Shown here in pieces: positions 6,172 through 14,337 of a stretch of DNA of 31,657 nt. This DNA is from JANMDN01 sp031376285. Lineage in GTDB: Bacteria > Actinomycetota > Thermoleophilia > Miltoncostaeales > Miltoncostaeaceae. Position numbers and translations under genes: made by a program. The first letter of the stretch is position 1, and each line of letters starts with the position of its first letter. Under the pieces are notes generated by a model. It searched no databases, was not told the origin of the DNA, and saw only the letters and a list, made by a program, of their open reading frames with translations. The stretch is from contig JANMDN010000079.1 of assembly GCA_031376285.1 (NCBI GenBank), positions 1 to 31,657 on the forward strand, given 5' to 3'.

Positions 6172-7743
6172 GTGAGCGTCGACAGGGCGCGATCGCTTCG
6201 GCGGGTACTTGCGGGACTTGTCACCGCGCTCGGAGCGGTCCTCGCGCTCCTGATGGTGCTCGCGATCACCGGCATGATCGTCACCTCACGCGAGTACCGG
6301 CGAGGAAGCCAGTTCGGTGTGGCTCGCCAAGCGGCAACCACCCAGCTCCTCGTCGACCTCCTCAGCGCGGAGACCGGTAGCCGCGGCTACTCACTCACCG
6401 GTCGGGACGACTACCTCGGGCCGTTCAAACAGGCAAGCCGCGAGTACCCCGGCCACCTCAAGCGCCTGAAGCGCCTCGTTCGTGACGAGCGCGCCCTCGA
6501 GACTGCCACCGAGAGCGTCGACCGAGCCGCCCAGCGCTGGTTCGCCGAGAGTCGCCTACTTGTCAAGCTCGTCAAAGAGGGTCAAGGCGTCGCCGCCCGG
6601 CGGCGCATCGAAACCGGGATGGCGAAGGCCCTCCAGGGCGCATTCCGTTCAGATCACAACGCGCTGCTTCGCGCCGTCGCCAGGGAGCGCCGGGCATCAC
6701 TTGACCGGGCCGATACGCGGCGCCGGATCACCCTCGCGGTGATCGCCGCCTCCGCACTCCTCGCACTCCTGGTCGTGGCGGCGGTCGCCCACCGGATCTG
6801 GCGGCAGCTCGGAGGGCCGGTCGCCGACCTCGCCCAGGGGGTCCAGCGCGTAGCGCGCGGCAACCTCTCCCAGCCGGTTCCGGCCCGTCCGGCCGCGGTC
6901 CGCGAGCTTCGAGCCCTCGTCGGGGGCTTCAACCAGATGCAGGTCGACCTCGTCGGCCAGCGCGACGCCGTCGCCACCGCTGCTCGGCGTGACGCGGCAC
7001 TCACCGCCGAGCGTGAGCTCTGGAAGACAGTGCAAAGCGGGCTGCTTCCCGCTCGGCTTCCCCGGGCCCCATGGATGCGGATCTCAGCCCGCTACCGCCC
7101 ATCCGAGGCCGACCTCCTGATCGGGGGTGACTTCTATGACGCCGTCATGCTCGAGGACGGACGCCTCTCGGTCGTGGTCGGCGACGTCTCTGGTCACGGG
7201 GCCTCTGCTGCCGCGAAGGCGGCCGGCCTGCGCTTTGCCTGGAGAACGATGGTGCAAGTAAACCCCGACCCCGAGGCCGTGCTCCACGTGCTGAACGAGC
7301 AGATCGGCACCCCGGAAGAGCGTCTTCAGGGGCGGTTTGCGTCTCTCCTTCACCTCGTCATCGATGACGAAGGTCGCGTGGACCTCGCGCCGGCCGGCCA
7401 TCCCGCCCCGATCCTTTTAACTCAAGACGACTGCCGTCCGCTTGTGATCGACGACCCAGGCCCGCCGATCGGCGTCTTCAACGACGCGCAGTGGCCCATC
7501 CTGCGGTTTCAGCTCCCGCTCGGGGGGACGCTCGTGCTCTACACCGACGGTCTGGTCGAGGCGCGTCGCAATGGGGAGGAATTCGGCATTGAGCGCGCCT
7601 GCAGGGTGCTTGAGGCCGAGCGGTCCTCGCCGCTGACCACTCGCATCGAGCGCCTCATCGACGCGGCCCGCCGTTTCGACGAAGCCAACCTCCGCGACGA
7701 CGTCGTCGTGCTTGCCCTGGAGCGTCCGGCGCTTCCTCGGTAG
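6172..7743 (+). CDS. CHASE3-HAMP-PP2C (SpoIIE/RsbU-type) membrane phosphatase
   Basis: It has 523 residues. A first membrane helix (about 15-37) is followed by an extracytoplasmic CHASE3 sensor (about 40-180; motif ETGSRGYSLTG). Then come a second helix (about 186-207), a HAMP linker (about 208-262), a short coiled coil (262-285) and a SpoIIE-type PP2C domain (about 290-518). The metal ligands are visible: GGDFYD with D320 and D323, VGDVSGHG with D338, YTDGLVEA with D459, and RDD at 508-510. Such proteins sense an external signal and dephosphorylate an anti-sigma-factor antagonist, releasing an alternative sigma factor; the partner genes are not in this window. GTG 6172 starts 75 nt after pyrD. 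Confidence 0.92.
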   Translation: MSVDRARSLRRVLAGLVTALGAVLALLMVLAITGMIVTSREYRRGSQFGVARQAATTQLLVDLLSAETGSRGYSLTGRDDYLGPFKQASREYPGHLKRLKRLVRDERALETATESVDRAAQRWFAESRLLVKLVKEGQGVAARRRIETGMAKALQGAFRSDHNALLRAVARERRASLDRADTRRRITLAVIAASALLALLVVAAVAHRIWRQLGGPVADLAQGVQRVARGNLSQPVPARPAAVRELRALVGGFNQMQVDLVGQRDAVATAARRDAALTAERELWKTVQSGLLPARLPRAPWMRISARYRPSEADLLIGGDFYDAVMLEDGRLSVVVGDVSGHGASAAAKAAGLRFAWRTMVQVNPDPEAVLHVLNEQIGTPEERLQGRFASLLHLVIDDEGRVDLAPAGHPAPILLTQDDCRPLVIDDPGPPIGVFNDAQWPILRFQLPLGGTLVLYTDGLVEARRNGEEFGIERACRVLEAERSSPLTTRIERLIDAARRFDEANLRDDVVVLALERPALPR

Positions 7744-7756
7744 GCCCCTTGCCTAC
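7740..7756. terminator. Small hairpin between converging genes, built from both stop codons
   Basis: GTAGGC and GCCTAC form a 6-bp perfect stem with loop CCCTT. The stem contains the TAG stop of the phosphatase gene (7741-7743) and, on the other strand, the TAG stop of the large secreted protein (7755-7753). It could work as a bidirectional terminator, but the stem is short and has no T-tract. Confidence 0.35.
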
Positions 7757-10700
7757 TTGACTTGCACGGTGGAGACTCGGCTCGCGCGGCGAGATCCGAT
7801 CCGCCCGCTGCCCGCGACGACGGTCACGTCAGCGGTGAGCTGGTAGGCGCCCGGCGCAAGCTTGCGAAGCGGCAGTCGGAACGTGCGCCCCCCGGCCGTT
7901 GCTCGTCTCACGGCGAAGGTGCGCTTGGTCAGCAGTCGACCATTCTGGCTCAACCTCAGGACGACTCCCTGGGCGGCTCCGGGATCGAGGCGGCGCAGGC
8001 GCGCCGTGACTTCGCCGACCGTGCGCCCCTTCACGACGCGCACGCGAGGCTGACTGAGCGTGACTTGTGTGCGTGGCCCGGTGGCGCGGCTCTGGAGCGT
8101 CCGCGTTGCAACCCGCCCATTTACTGAGCGAACCGTCACGCGTGCTGACGAGAGCGTCCGCCAGTCAGTCGGCGATACCGAGACCCGGTCGCCCCGCCGG
8201 ACGACGAGCGGCCCGGAGGCGAATCGCGCGGCGCCTACGCCTGATTCGACTCCAACCAGCTCGAACGAGAACGTCGTCGTGGGGCCGTCGTGCTCGTACG
8301 TGAGCCTCGATCCGGAGCCGAACGTGGCCGTCTCTTTGCCACCCGCGAACGTGCGGGTCGCGATCGTCGCCGCTCGTTGCCCGCGGCCGAGTGCGATGGT
8401 GAGCGGGCGGTCACGCTCGCCGCTGAAGTTGATGCTCCCGGCCTTCGGGTCTCCGGTCAGTCGATCAACAACGCCCTTTGAGGTTTGGACGTCGCTCACA
8501 GACCCCGCGAAGCCCCCGCCGGTGATGAGCTGGGAGTACGAACCGTCGCGGCGTCCGACGACGATGCGGCCGATGCTCGTCGCGCCGCGTCGACCGATGA
8601 GAAAGCCGGCCGCACCGGGGATGGCTCCCCGGTCGAACACCGGGACGACCTCCGTGTCGGCGAGCGCTTGGCGGGTGACGGCGGCGCCGCCCGACGAGCC
8701 GAAGATGCCGACGACGGCGTCTCCGATTCCGGGCAGGCTGGGGTTCGTCGGGAAGTCCGTCAGCTTGATCGCGTAGAGCGAGCCATCGTTCCCTCCGGAC
8801 CAACCGCTGTAGTCCCAGCGGTTCGCCTGGGCGTTGACCCTGATCTGGCTTCCTTGCTCACGGTCGCGGTGCGTGGCGCCGCTCGTGTCGGCGTCCTCGG
8901 ATGGAAGAAACGGCCGCTCGTTGTCGTAGGTATGGATGATGGTCGAGCCGTCCGGGAGTCTCTCGACGTCGTGGGCGGTCACGACGTGGCCCTCGGTGAA
9001 TGAGTTGCGGATCGTCACGCCGGGGAGGCGGCCGGCGTCGAGCTCTGCCCTGATCCGGTTGAGCTGGGCCGAGATCGAGTCATTGCGGAGGCCGTAGCTC
9101 CGGAGGAACTCCGCCGTTGTCTGGCCCGCGTGGCGAGCGTCGAGATAGCTCTCAAGCGACCCGCTTGGACCCGTGGCCGACGGCAGGCCGAACGCCGTCG
9201 TCACGCCCGAGGTGAAATCGCGGGGGCGTTTGCGGCCAGCGCCGAACTCCTGGATCGCGCGGTTGATCCCAAAGCAGTGCCCGCCGGAGGATTGCATTGC
9301 CTGGTCGATGATCTGCCACTTCAGGAACGCGATCGGGTCCGGGATGCCGAGCGCCAGTATCGGGCAGCTAAACGGCCAGCATGGGTTGATCTGGACGAAC
9401 ATCTCCTCAGGGCCGACGAGATCGGCGAGCTCTCCGAGGGAGAGGTTCTCGTAGCTCGGGTTGTCGAACTGGAAGCCGTTCTGGTTCCGAGTCGAGCGAA
9501 CAACGAACGAGCCGCCAGCGACGTAGGTGCTCGCCCCCGCGGGCGGGACCACGGTGACCGTGCCGCTTGTCGCAAGCCGGGCGACCTTAAAAGTCAAGCC
9601 GGTCGATTCCGGGCTCGGCACCCCGTCCACCTCTGCGAGCGCGTTGCCGACGCGCACCTTTGTACCCGCACAGAATCCGTTTCCGGTGAGGCGTACGAGC
9701 GTCCCATCCCGCAGGCGTGAGGGGGGAGCACCAGAGGTGGTCGACGCGTCCACCGAAGCGGTCGACGCTGCCACGCCGAGCGGTACCGCCAGGCTGCGGG
9801 TCGGAGCACCCGCGGATGTTGCCCGCACCTGGATCATGGTGCCAGCGGGGATCGACCCCGTCCCCCGCCGCAGCCGCAGCGTCGGCTCGACGACGAGCCC
9901 GCCGCCCGGAGCGATGACCGGACCCGGAAGAAACTCCGCGGTGACGCCCGTCGGGAGTCCGACCGCCTCAAGGCCGATGGCCGCGGCGTTAACGAACGAG
10001 AAGTCTCGCTGAATACGTAGCGGAACGTCCACCGGTGCACACTGCGGGAGAAGGACGGCGCCGGTCGACGGACGCGAGAGATCGAAGCGTGAGCGAACTG
10101 CGATCCCAACGCCAAGCGTTCGTGGGGCGGGAGCGACGGCGGCGTTCGCGAGCGGGTCCGCGGTCACGGTCACGGTCACCGGCACGAAGAACGGGGCCGC
10201 ATCCGGGGCGGCGGTCAGACGCAGGATGGGGTTGTCCTGGATCCCGGGGACGGGGTTCGGTACGAACTCGGCCGTGACGCCGGAAGGAAGTCCCGCAACC
10301 GACATCTGCACCGGACCGTTCGAGCCGTTGATGCGGCTCATCGAGAGAGGGACGTCGGTCGCCCCGCCCTGCAGAACGGTCGTCTGGTTGAGTGGGCCGC
10401 CGAGCGAGAGGTCGGGCAGCGTTCCAGCGGGATAGTCGAGGGTGAGGTCGTCGAAGCCGACCGGGATCCCCGTCGGACCGCCGAAAACGAGTTCGAAGCG
10501 GGCGATGTCGCCAGCCGCGCTTGTCACGGTGACGGGTGTGTTGAACCCGAGCGCGAGCGCCGTCGCCGCGCTCGTCGCCGCGATCGTGTTGTTCGCTCGG
10601 TACCCGCGAAGGGTCGCGGTCGCCGTTCCGAACTGGCCAGGGAAAATGCCGGCGTAGAGCGTGATGCTCGACGCCGTACGAGTGAGACGCCCCGCGGTGC

Positions 10701-11028
10701 CGCCGTTGACGAACTCACAGTCCGCACCCTGGAAGCCCTCGGACGGGCCGCAGAGATCGGGTCCGACGTTTGCGACCGTTGTGCCCGAATGGGCGAGGTT
10801 CGCCGGCACCGTCTTGCGCTGCGGGCGAAAACCAAGGTCGGCGAGCAGGAACCGCGTGAAGGCGCTCACAAGGTAGTCGTCGTTGATCGCCGTACCCACC
10901 GCCGGCCCGGATTCGAAGTCCACGACCAGGGTGTCGGCACGTGCGACGGAAGCGAGCGAAAGCGTCGCGATCGTCGCGAGGAGAAGTCGAAGCGGCAGCC
11001 GGGCCCGCCTGGCGCGCGTCACCTTCAT
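7753..11028 (-). CDS. Large secreted multidomain protein with Ig-like, IPT/TIG-like and papain-like regions
   Basis: The protein has 1091 residues. Residues 1-31 are a signal peptide ending in ASVARA. Residues 32-200 form a beta-rich N-terminal domain with cysteines. Two Ig-like repeats follow (about 204-312 and 313-422), each with GLPSGVTAEF or GLPTGVTAEF. An IPT/TIG-like domain lies at about 425-512 (LTGNGFCAGTKVRVG). Residues 578-710 carry GGHCFG (C585), GHVVTAHDV (H681) and YDNERP (D702/N703), the order and spacing of a papain-fold Cys-His-Asp/Asn site. The C-terminal third is beta-rich and basic. I infer a cell-surface or secreted cysteine hydrolase or binding protein; no specific substrate is suggested. 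A TACGAT box 6 nt upstream indicates a leaderless mRNA. Confidence 0.8.
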   Translation of the reverse strand: MKVTRARRARLPLRLLLATIATLSLASVARADTLVVDFESGPAVGTAINDDYLVSAFTRFLLADLGFRPQRKTVPANLAHSGTTVANVGPDLCGPSEGFQGADCEFVNGGTAGRLTRTASSITLYAGIFPGQFGTATATLRGYRANNTIAATSAATALALGFNTPVTVTSAAGDIARFELVFGGPTGIPVGFDDLTLDYPAGTLPDLSLGGPLNQTTVLQGGATDVPLSMSRINGSNGPVQMSVAGLPSGVTAEFVPNPVPGIQDNPILRLTAAPDAAPFFVPVTVTVTADPLANAAVAPAPRTLGVGIAVRSRFDLSRPSTGAVLLPQCAPVDVPLRIQRDFSFVNAAAIGLEAVGLPTGVTAEFLPGPVIAPGGGLVVEPTLRLRRGTGSIPAGTMIQVRATSAGAPTRSLAVPLGVAASTASVDASTTSGAPPSRLRDGTLVRLTGNGFCAGTKVRVGNALAEVDGVPSPESTGLTFKVARLATSGTVTVVPPAGASTYVAGGSFVVRSTRNQNGFQFDNPSYENLSLGELADLVGPEEMFVQINPCWPFSCPILALGIPDPIAFLKWQIIDQAMQSSGGHCFGINRAIQEFGAGRKRPRDFTSGVTTAFGLPSATGPSGSLESYLDARHAGQTTAEFLRSYGLRNDSISAQLNRIRAELDAGRLPGVTIRNSFTEGHVVTAHDVERLPDGSTIIHTYDNERPFLPSEDADTSGATHRDREQGSQIRVNAQANRWDYSGWSGGNDGSLYAIKLTDFPTNPSLPGIGDAVVGIFGSSGGAAVTRQALADTEVVPVFDRGAIPGAAGFLIGRRGATSIGRIVVGRRDGSYSQLITGGGFAGSVSDVQTSKGVVDRLTGDPKAGSINFSGERDRPLTIALGRGQRAATIATRTFAGGKETATFGSGSRLTYEHDGPTTTFSFELVGVESGVGAARFASGPLVVRRGDRVSVSPTDWRTLSSARVTVRSVNGRVATRTLQSRATGPRTQVTLSQPRVRVVKGRTVGEVTARLRRLDPGAAQGVVLRLSQNGRLLTKRTFAVRRATAGGRTFRLPLRKLAPGAYQLTADVTVVAGSGRIGSRRASRVSTVQVK

Positions 11029-11034
11029 CGGCCG

Positions 11035-11040
11035 ATCGTA
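11035..11040 (-). promoter_or_regulatory. -10 box TACGAT of the large secreted protein gene
   Basis: On the minus strand TACGAT lies 6 nt before ATG 11028. TAGACG, a fair -35 match, is 18 nt further upstream (11059-11064). The spacing implies a leaderless transcript. Confidence 0.55.
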
Positions 11041-11122
11041 TCCCTGACGGGGCCGCCGCGTCTACAGGCCGCGCGGGTCGAGGGACGTGACGCGACCTGT
11101 CCTACCCGGTCGACCGACCGGC

Positions 11123-11128
11123 TACCGT
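11123..11128 (+). promoter_or_regulatory. -10 box TACCGT of the NatA-like ATPase gene
   Basis: TACCGT ends 7 nt before ATG 11136, again the leaderless spacing. It is divergent from the promoter at 11035-11040; the two genes share a 107-bp intergenic region. Confidence 0.45.
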
Positions 11129-11135
11129 TTCCGAG

Positions 11136-12215
11136 ATGCTCGAACTCGACGGGATCTCGCGACGCTTTGGCGAGACGGTCGCGCTCGACGGACTCACCTT
11201 CGAGGTGCCGACCGGTTCCGTCTGGGGCTTCGTCGGTCGAAACGGCGCCGGAAAGACGACCGCGATGCGCATCGTGCTTGGGCTCCTCTCAGCCGACGCG
11301 GGCACCGTCCAGTGGTCGGGCGGACCCATCGATGCCGCGGTGCGCAAGCGGGCCGGCTACATGCCTGAGGAACGCGGCCTCTACCCGAAGATGCGCGTGG
11401 GCGACCAACTCCGCTACCTGGCCCGTTTGCGTGGCCTGACGCGCGACGATGCTGCCACGGCCACCGCGTCGCTCCTTGAGCGTCTGGGCGTCGAGGCACG
11501 AATCGATGATCGCCTGGAGGCACTCTCGCTCGGAAACCAGCAGCGCGTGCAGCTCGCGGCCGCACTCGTGCACCGGCCGGAACTTCTTATACTCGACGAA
11601 CCATTCTCCGGGCTTGACCCGGTCGCGGTCGACGCCCTCGCCGAGACTCTGGCCGAACGGGTCGTCGAGGGGACGACCGTCCTCTTTTCGAGCCATCAGC
11701 TCGAACTCGTCGAACGCCTCTGCGACGGCGTCGCGATCATCGACCGTGGCTCGCTCGTCGCAAACGGGCGTGTTCGGGAGCTCCGAGAACGCGATCCGCG
11801 GCGTCGTATCCGAGTCGAGGTCGACGCGGACCCGTCCTGGGCAGATGGCCTCGCCGGCGCGACGGTCGTCGAATCAAACGGGCCCGAGGTGCTCCTTGAG
11901 CTTGTCGGCGATGTCGACGACCAAGCGATTCTCGAACGCGCCCGCACCGTCGGCCCGATCGTGACCTTCGCACGGGTCCGACCGACGCTTGCGGCGGTCG
12001 GGTCACTCCCCAGGAGGATCTCCAGTCGGTCATCACGCCGATCTCGCTTCTCGCTTGAGGGAGCGTGGCCCTTGGCCTTGTCGCGGCGGCAAGCCCGAGC
12101 GGGCTCACCGCGAGGATTCTCTCGTTCGTGCCGCCCGTCGCGCCATTTGTTGTACCGACGCGCGTTGCGCGGGCCTCCATTGGGGTCGGTGAGCAGATCG
12201 CCGCGGTCGTCGTGA
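11136..12215 (+). CDS. ABC transporter ATP-binding protein (NatA-like), C-terminus altered by deletion
   Basis: The nucleotide-binding domain is complete: Walker A GRNGAGKTT, Q-loop region YMPEERGLY, signature LSLGNQQR, Walker B LLILDEP and H-loop SSHQ. The C-terminal domain proceeds normally to FARVRPTLAAV (about residue 288), where family members end with a short PTLxEIF-type tail. From about 11997 the sequence instead enters permease-coding DNA in the wrong frame. The last 70 or so residues (Arg/Ser-rich, ending at 12215) are therefore not native. Its permease partner survives only as the remnant at 11999-12331, so a working transporter is unlikely even if this subunit folds. NatA-type ATPases drive ABC-2 exporters for sodium or small toxic compounds. 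Confidence 0.82.
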   Translation: MLELDGISRRFGETVALDGLTFEVPTGSVWGFVGRNGAGKTTAMRIVLGLLSADAGTVQWSGGPIDAAVRKRAGYMPEERGLYPKMRVGDQLRYLARLRGLTRDDAATATASLLERLGVEARIDDRLEALSLGNQQRVQLAAALVHRPELLILDEPFSGLDPVAVDALAETLAERVVEGTTVLFSSHQLELVERLCDGVAIIDRGSLVANGRVRELRERDPRRRIRVEVDADPSWADGLAGATVVESNGPEVLLELVGDVDDQAILERARTVGPIVTFARVRPTLAAVGSLPRRISSRSSRRSRFSLEGAWPLALSRRQARAGSPRGFSRSCRPSRHLLYRRALRGPPLGSVSRSPRSS

Positions 12216-12331
12216 CAGCCGCCGGGGGGTGCTTCGCGCCCGCCGCCCGCGTCTACGAGCGCGTGATCCTCCGTACCGGTGTACGCGTTTCGTGGCGTGA
12301 CGTCCTCCGTCGGACGAAGCCCACCTCGTAG
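11999..12331 (+). pseudogene. ABC-2 permease (NatB-like), C-terminal remnant with in-frame stop
   Basis: In one frame the DNA reads TPQEDLQSVITPISLLA, then TGA (12056-12058), then LGLVAAASPSGLTARILSF, VPPVAPFVVPTRVA and finally RVYERVILRTGVRVSWRD, ending at TAG 12329-12331. This is the usual order of the last third of NatB-type permeases: the EDLQ...TP segment, the conserved PP..P...P helix start, and the terminal RVY...ILRTG..V...D. About 300 N-terminal residues are missing and the start of the remnant abuts the truncated ATPase. Internal deletion plus a nonsense mutation make this a pseudogene. The end overlaps the opposite-strand propeller gene by 79 bp. Confidence 0.75.
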
Positions 12332-13692
12332 CCGTTCTCACGCGAGAGCGTTGGAATTGGAAGGTCCGGGAGTCGGATCGGCCCATTCGGCGTCCAGCGC
12401 ACCGCGCGGAGCGTCGAACCCGACGGCCCCTCAAGGGTCCACCAGATGATTCCGCCTGACACGCCAGGTGATTGGAGCGGACGCGCGAAGCGTGCGCTCG
12501 TCGGGTCTCGGCCGCCCGCGAGGCCGAGCTCCTGACGTCGGCTCCACGTGAGGTCAGCCGCGAGTTGGCGGGCGCTGAGCGTCGGTCTTGCGCTCCCGGA
12601 TTTCCGCCAGGTAACGAGCGTTCTCGCGCCCAGTTCGTGGAGCTCCACCGGCCCAAGACCTCCACGATCGATGACCTCTGGCGCTCCCCAACGACCGTTG
12701 GGCGTGCGCGTAAGGGCGTCGATTTGGCTGGTCGGTTGGTTCCACGCGACAACCGCTGTTCCGTCGGTGCGAATCATCGCGGCAAGGCTCGAACGCACCT
12801 TCGCCGTGGCGATGGGTCGCCAGGGTATGTCGGCGCCTTCGACGAACCGACCGTCGGCGGCCGGCCGCTCGGCGATCAACAGGCGCTCGTTCGTTCCTGA
12901 CACCACGAGTGCGCGACCGTCTGGGCCGGCGGCGAGCGCCAGCGTACGGGGTTTGGTATTCGCGTCGGTCAGTGCCTCGACCGGCCGCCAGGTCTTCGCA
13001 CCCCCTGGTCGGGTCGCGACCTCGGCCTGCCAGCGACCACCAACGTCTCGGAGCCACGCGACGGTCGCCGTGCCCGACGAATCGATTCCAAGCTGCACAT
13101 CGCGAATGGGCCGGGGACCTGTCGCGAGTTCCGTCACGGGGCCGAACTTCGTCGCGTCGGACTGGCGGAAGGCCGTCTGGACCGCCACGGCGGCGTAGAC
13201 GGTTCGGCGTACTCGTCCCGTCACGATCTGTTTGGTCTTGTACTGCTGCCAAACAAGCAGCGCGGCGCCGTTTCGCGCGACCGCAAGCATCGGGGAGCCG
13301 GTCCCCTTGAGGAGCTGGGGTGAGCTCCATTTGGTTTGCCCCGCCGCGCGGGTCGCGGTCGCAAGGCCACCCGCTCGGCGGTACCACACTGCGGTCAGCG
13401 AGCCGGGCCGGTCTGAGGCGAGCGACGCCGCTTGTGCTGACCGCCAGGGGAGTTCCGGGCCGCTTGCCCAGCTCCGCGCGCCTGCGGGGAGCCTCGCCGA
13501 GCGATTCGCCGACGCCCAGTTCCCTCGCCCCTGTGACACGAGCGTCGCCCACGCCGCCACCACATCGCCATTTGGCTGGACGACGATCGTCTGGGCGGAC
13601 CCCTTCCCGGACGCGCCCGATGCAAAACAGCCCAGAAGCAGCGCGACGGAAACTCCGCTGATTGCGATCGACTGCGTTGACTTCGGTTCCAT
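12253..13692 (-). CDS. Secreted beta-propeller-like protein
   Basis: The protein has 479 residues from ATG 13692, which has AGGTGG 3-6 nt upstream; an ATG at 13728 would add twelve basic residues. The N-terminus is a signal sequence with an LLGC that could be a lipobox. The mature part repeats a strand ending in Trp at regular intervals (VVAAW, LTAVW, ALLVW, ATVAW, AVVAW, TLVTW, GIIWW), each preceded by a G-x-A/T turn. This suggests a seven- or eight-bladed propeller of the BNR/sialidase-like fold, but no catalytic Asp-box or Arg triad is recognised. The final 26 codons are antisense to the permease remnant, so the original C-terminus may have been lost. Function unknown; probably surface binding. 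Confidence 0.7.
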   Translation of the reverse strand: MEPKSTQSIAISGVSVALLLGCFASGASGKGSAQTIVVQPNGDVVAAWATLVSQGRGNWASANRSARLPAGARSWASGPELPWRSAQAASLASDRPGSLTAVWYRRAGGLATATRAAGQTKWSSPQLLKGTGSPMLAVARNGAALLVWQQYKTKQIVTGRVRRTVYAAVAVQTAFRQSDATKFGPVTELATGPRPIRDVQLGIDSSGTATVAWLRDVGGRWQAEVATRPGGAKTWRPVEALTDANTKPRTLALAAGPDGRALVVSGTNERLLIAERPAADGRFVEGADIPWRPIATAKVRSSLAAMIRTDGTAVVAWNQPTSQIDALTRTPNGRWGAPEVIDRGGLGPVELHELGARTLVTWRKSGSARPTLSARQLAADLTWSRRQELGLAGGRDPTSARFARPLQSPGVSGGIIWWTLEGPSGSTLRAVRWTPNGPIRLPDLPIPTLSRENGYEVGFVRRRTSRHETRTPVRRITRS

Positions 13693-13759
13693 ACTCCACC
13701 TACGCCGCAGCCGAGTGATTCGTTCCATTTTGCGTTCGCAAGACCTCTTGGCGGTCGCC

Positions 13760-14221
13760 TCAGGCGCCCCACTTCCCGACCATGGCCACGACCACGACGA
13801 GCAGCAGGACGAGTTCGGCGCGCGAGACCGAGAGCAGCCTCCGGATGATCGCCGCAGCCGCGGGTGATTCCTCGCCTTCGGCTTCGATGACCTTCGCGAG
13901 CTTGCCCGACTGCGGGCCGAGGAAACCCATTCCGACGAGAAATGACGCGAGGAAGCCCACGAAGCCGAGGGTGATCCAGGGTGAACCGAAGTCGAGGTTC
14001 GCGTCGCTTGCGGCCCAGATCCCGAAGATCAGCAGGATCACCGATGCGGGCATGAAGACACGCGTTCCGACCCATTCGATGTTCCGGCTGAGCAGGACGA
14101 GCTGATGTGAGTCGTCGGCCCTCAGCGTACGGAACGCAAGGATCTGAATCATCACGTTGCCGCCGACCCAGACCACGGCCATCAGTACGTGGATCGCGAC
14201 AAGGATCTCGTACTTGGACAC
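13760..14221 (-). CDS. DUF2269 family integral membrane protein
   Basis: It has 153 residues and four predicted membrane helices (about 6-27, 56-75, 83-104 and 133-150). The first helix contains HVLMAVVWVGGN, the His...WxGG signature of the DUF2269/CopD-like group, in which the His may be a metal or haem ligand. GTG 14221 is chosen because AGGG lies 6 nt upstream; TTG 14236 is possible. The family has no established function. The gene stands alone, reading away from the ABC exporter. Confidence 0.8.
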   Translation of the reverse strand: MSKYEILVAIHVLMAVVWVGGNVMIQILAFRTLRADDSHQLVLLSRNIEWVGTRVFMPASVILLIFGIWAASDANLDFGSPWITLGFVGFLASFLVGMGFLGPQSGKLAKVIEAEGEESPAAAAIIRRLLSVSRAELVLLLVVVVAMVGKWGA

Positions 14222-14262
14222 TCTCCGCCCTTTCAAAGGACGTCACGGGTTGATCTTCGAGG

Positions 14263-14268
14263 GAATCC
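14263..14268 (-). promoter_or_regulatory. Possible -10 box TAGGAT of the DUF2269 gene
   Basis: TAGGAT on the minus strand would start transcription about 35 nt before GTG 14221, leaving room for the AGGG ribosome-binding site. No clear -35 box is seen. Confidence 0.35.
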
Positions 14269-14323
14269 TACGACCGCCGGCAGCAGCCGGATGGGATCCT
14301 CCCTGCGGCGGGGCTTGCTTGCG

Positions 14324-14329
14324 TAGACT
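14324..14329 (+). promoter_or_regulatory. -10 box TAGACT of the ABC exporter gene
   Basis: TAGACT ends 8 nt before GTG 14338, so the start of transcription should coincide with the start codon (leaderless). No ribosome-binding site is present between them. Confidence 0.45.
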
Positions 14330-14337
14330 CGCCGGCC

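Noticed and set aside
9130..9720. Plus-strand open frame of 196 codons opposite the large secreted protein
   Set aside because: The minus-strand gene has a signal peptide, recognisable domains and a promoter; this frame has none of these.
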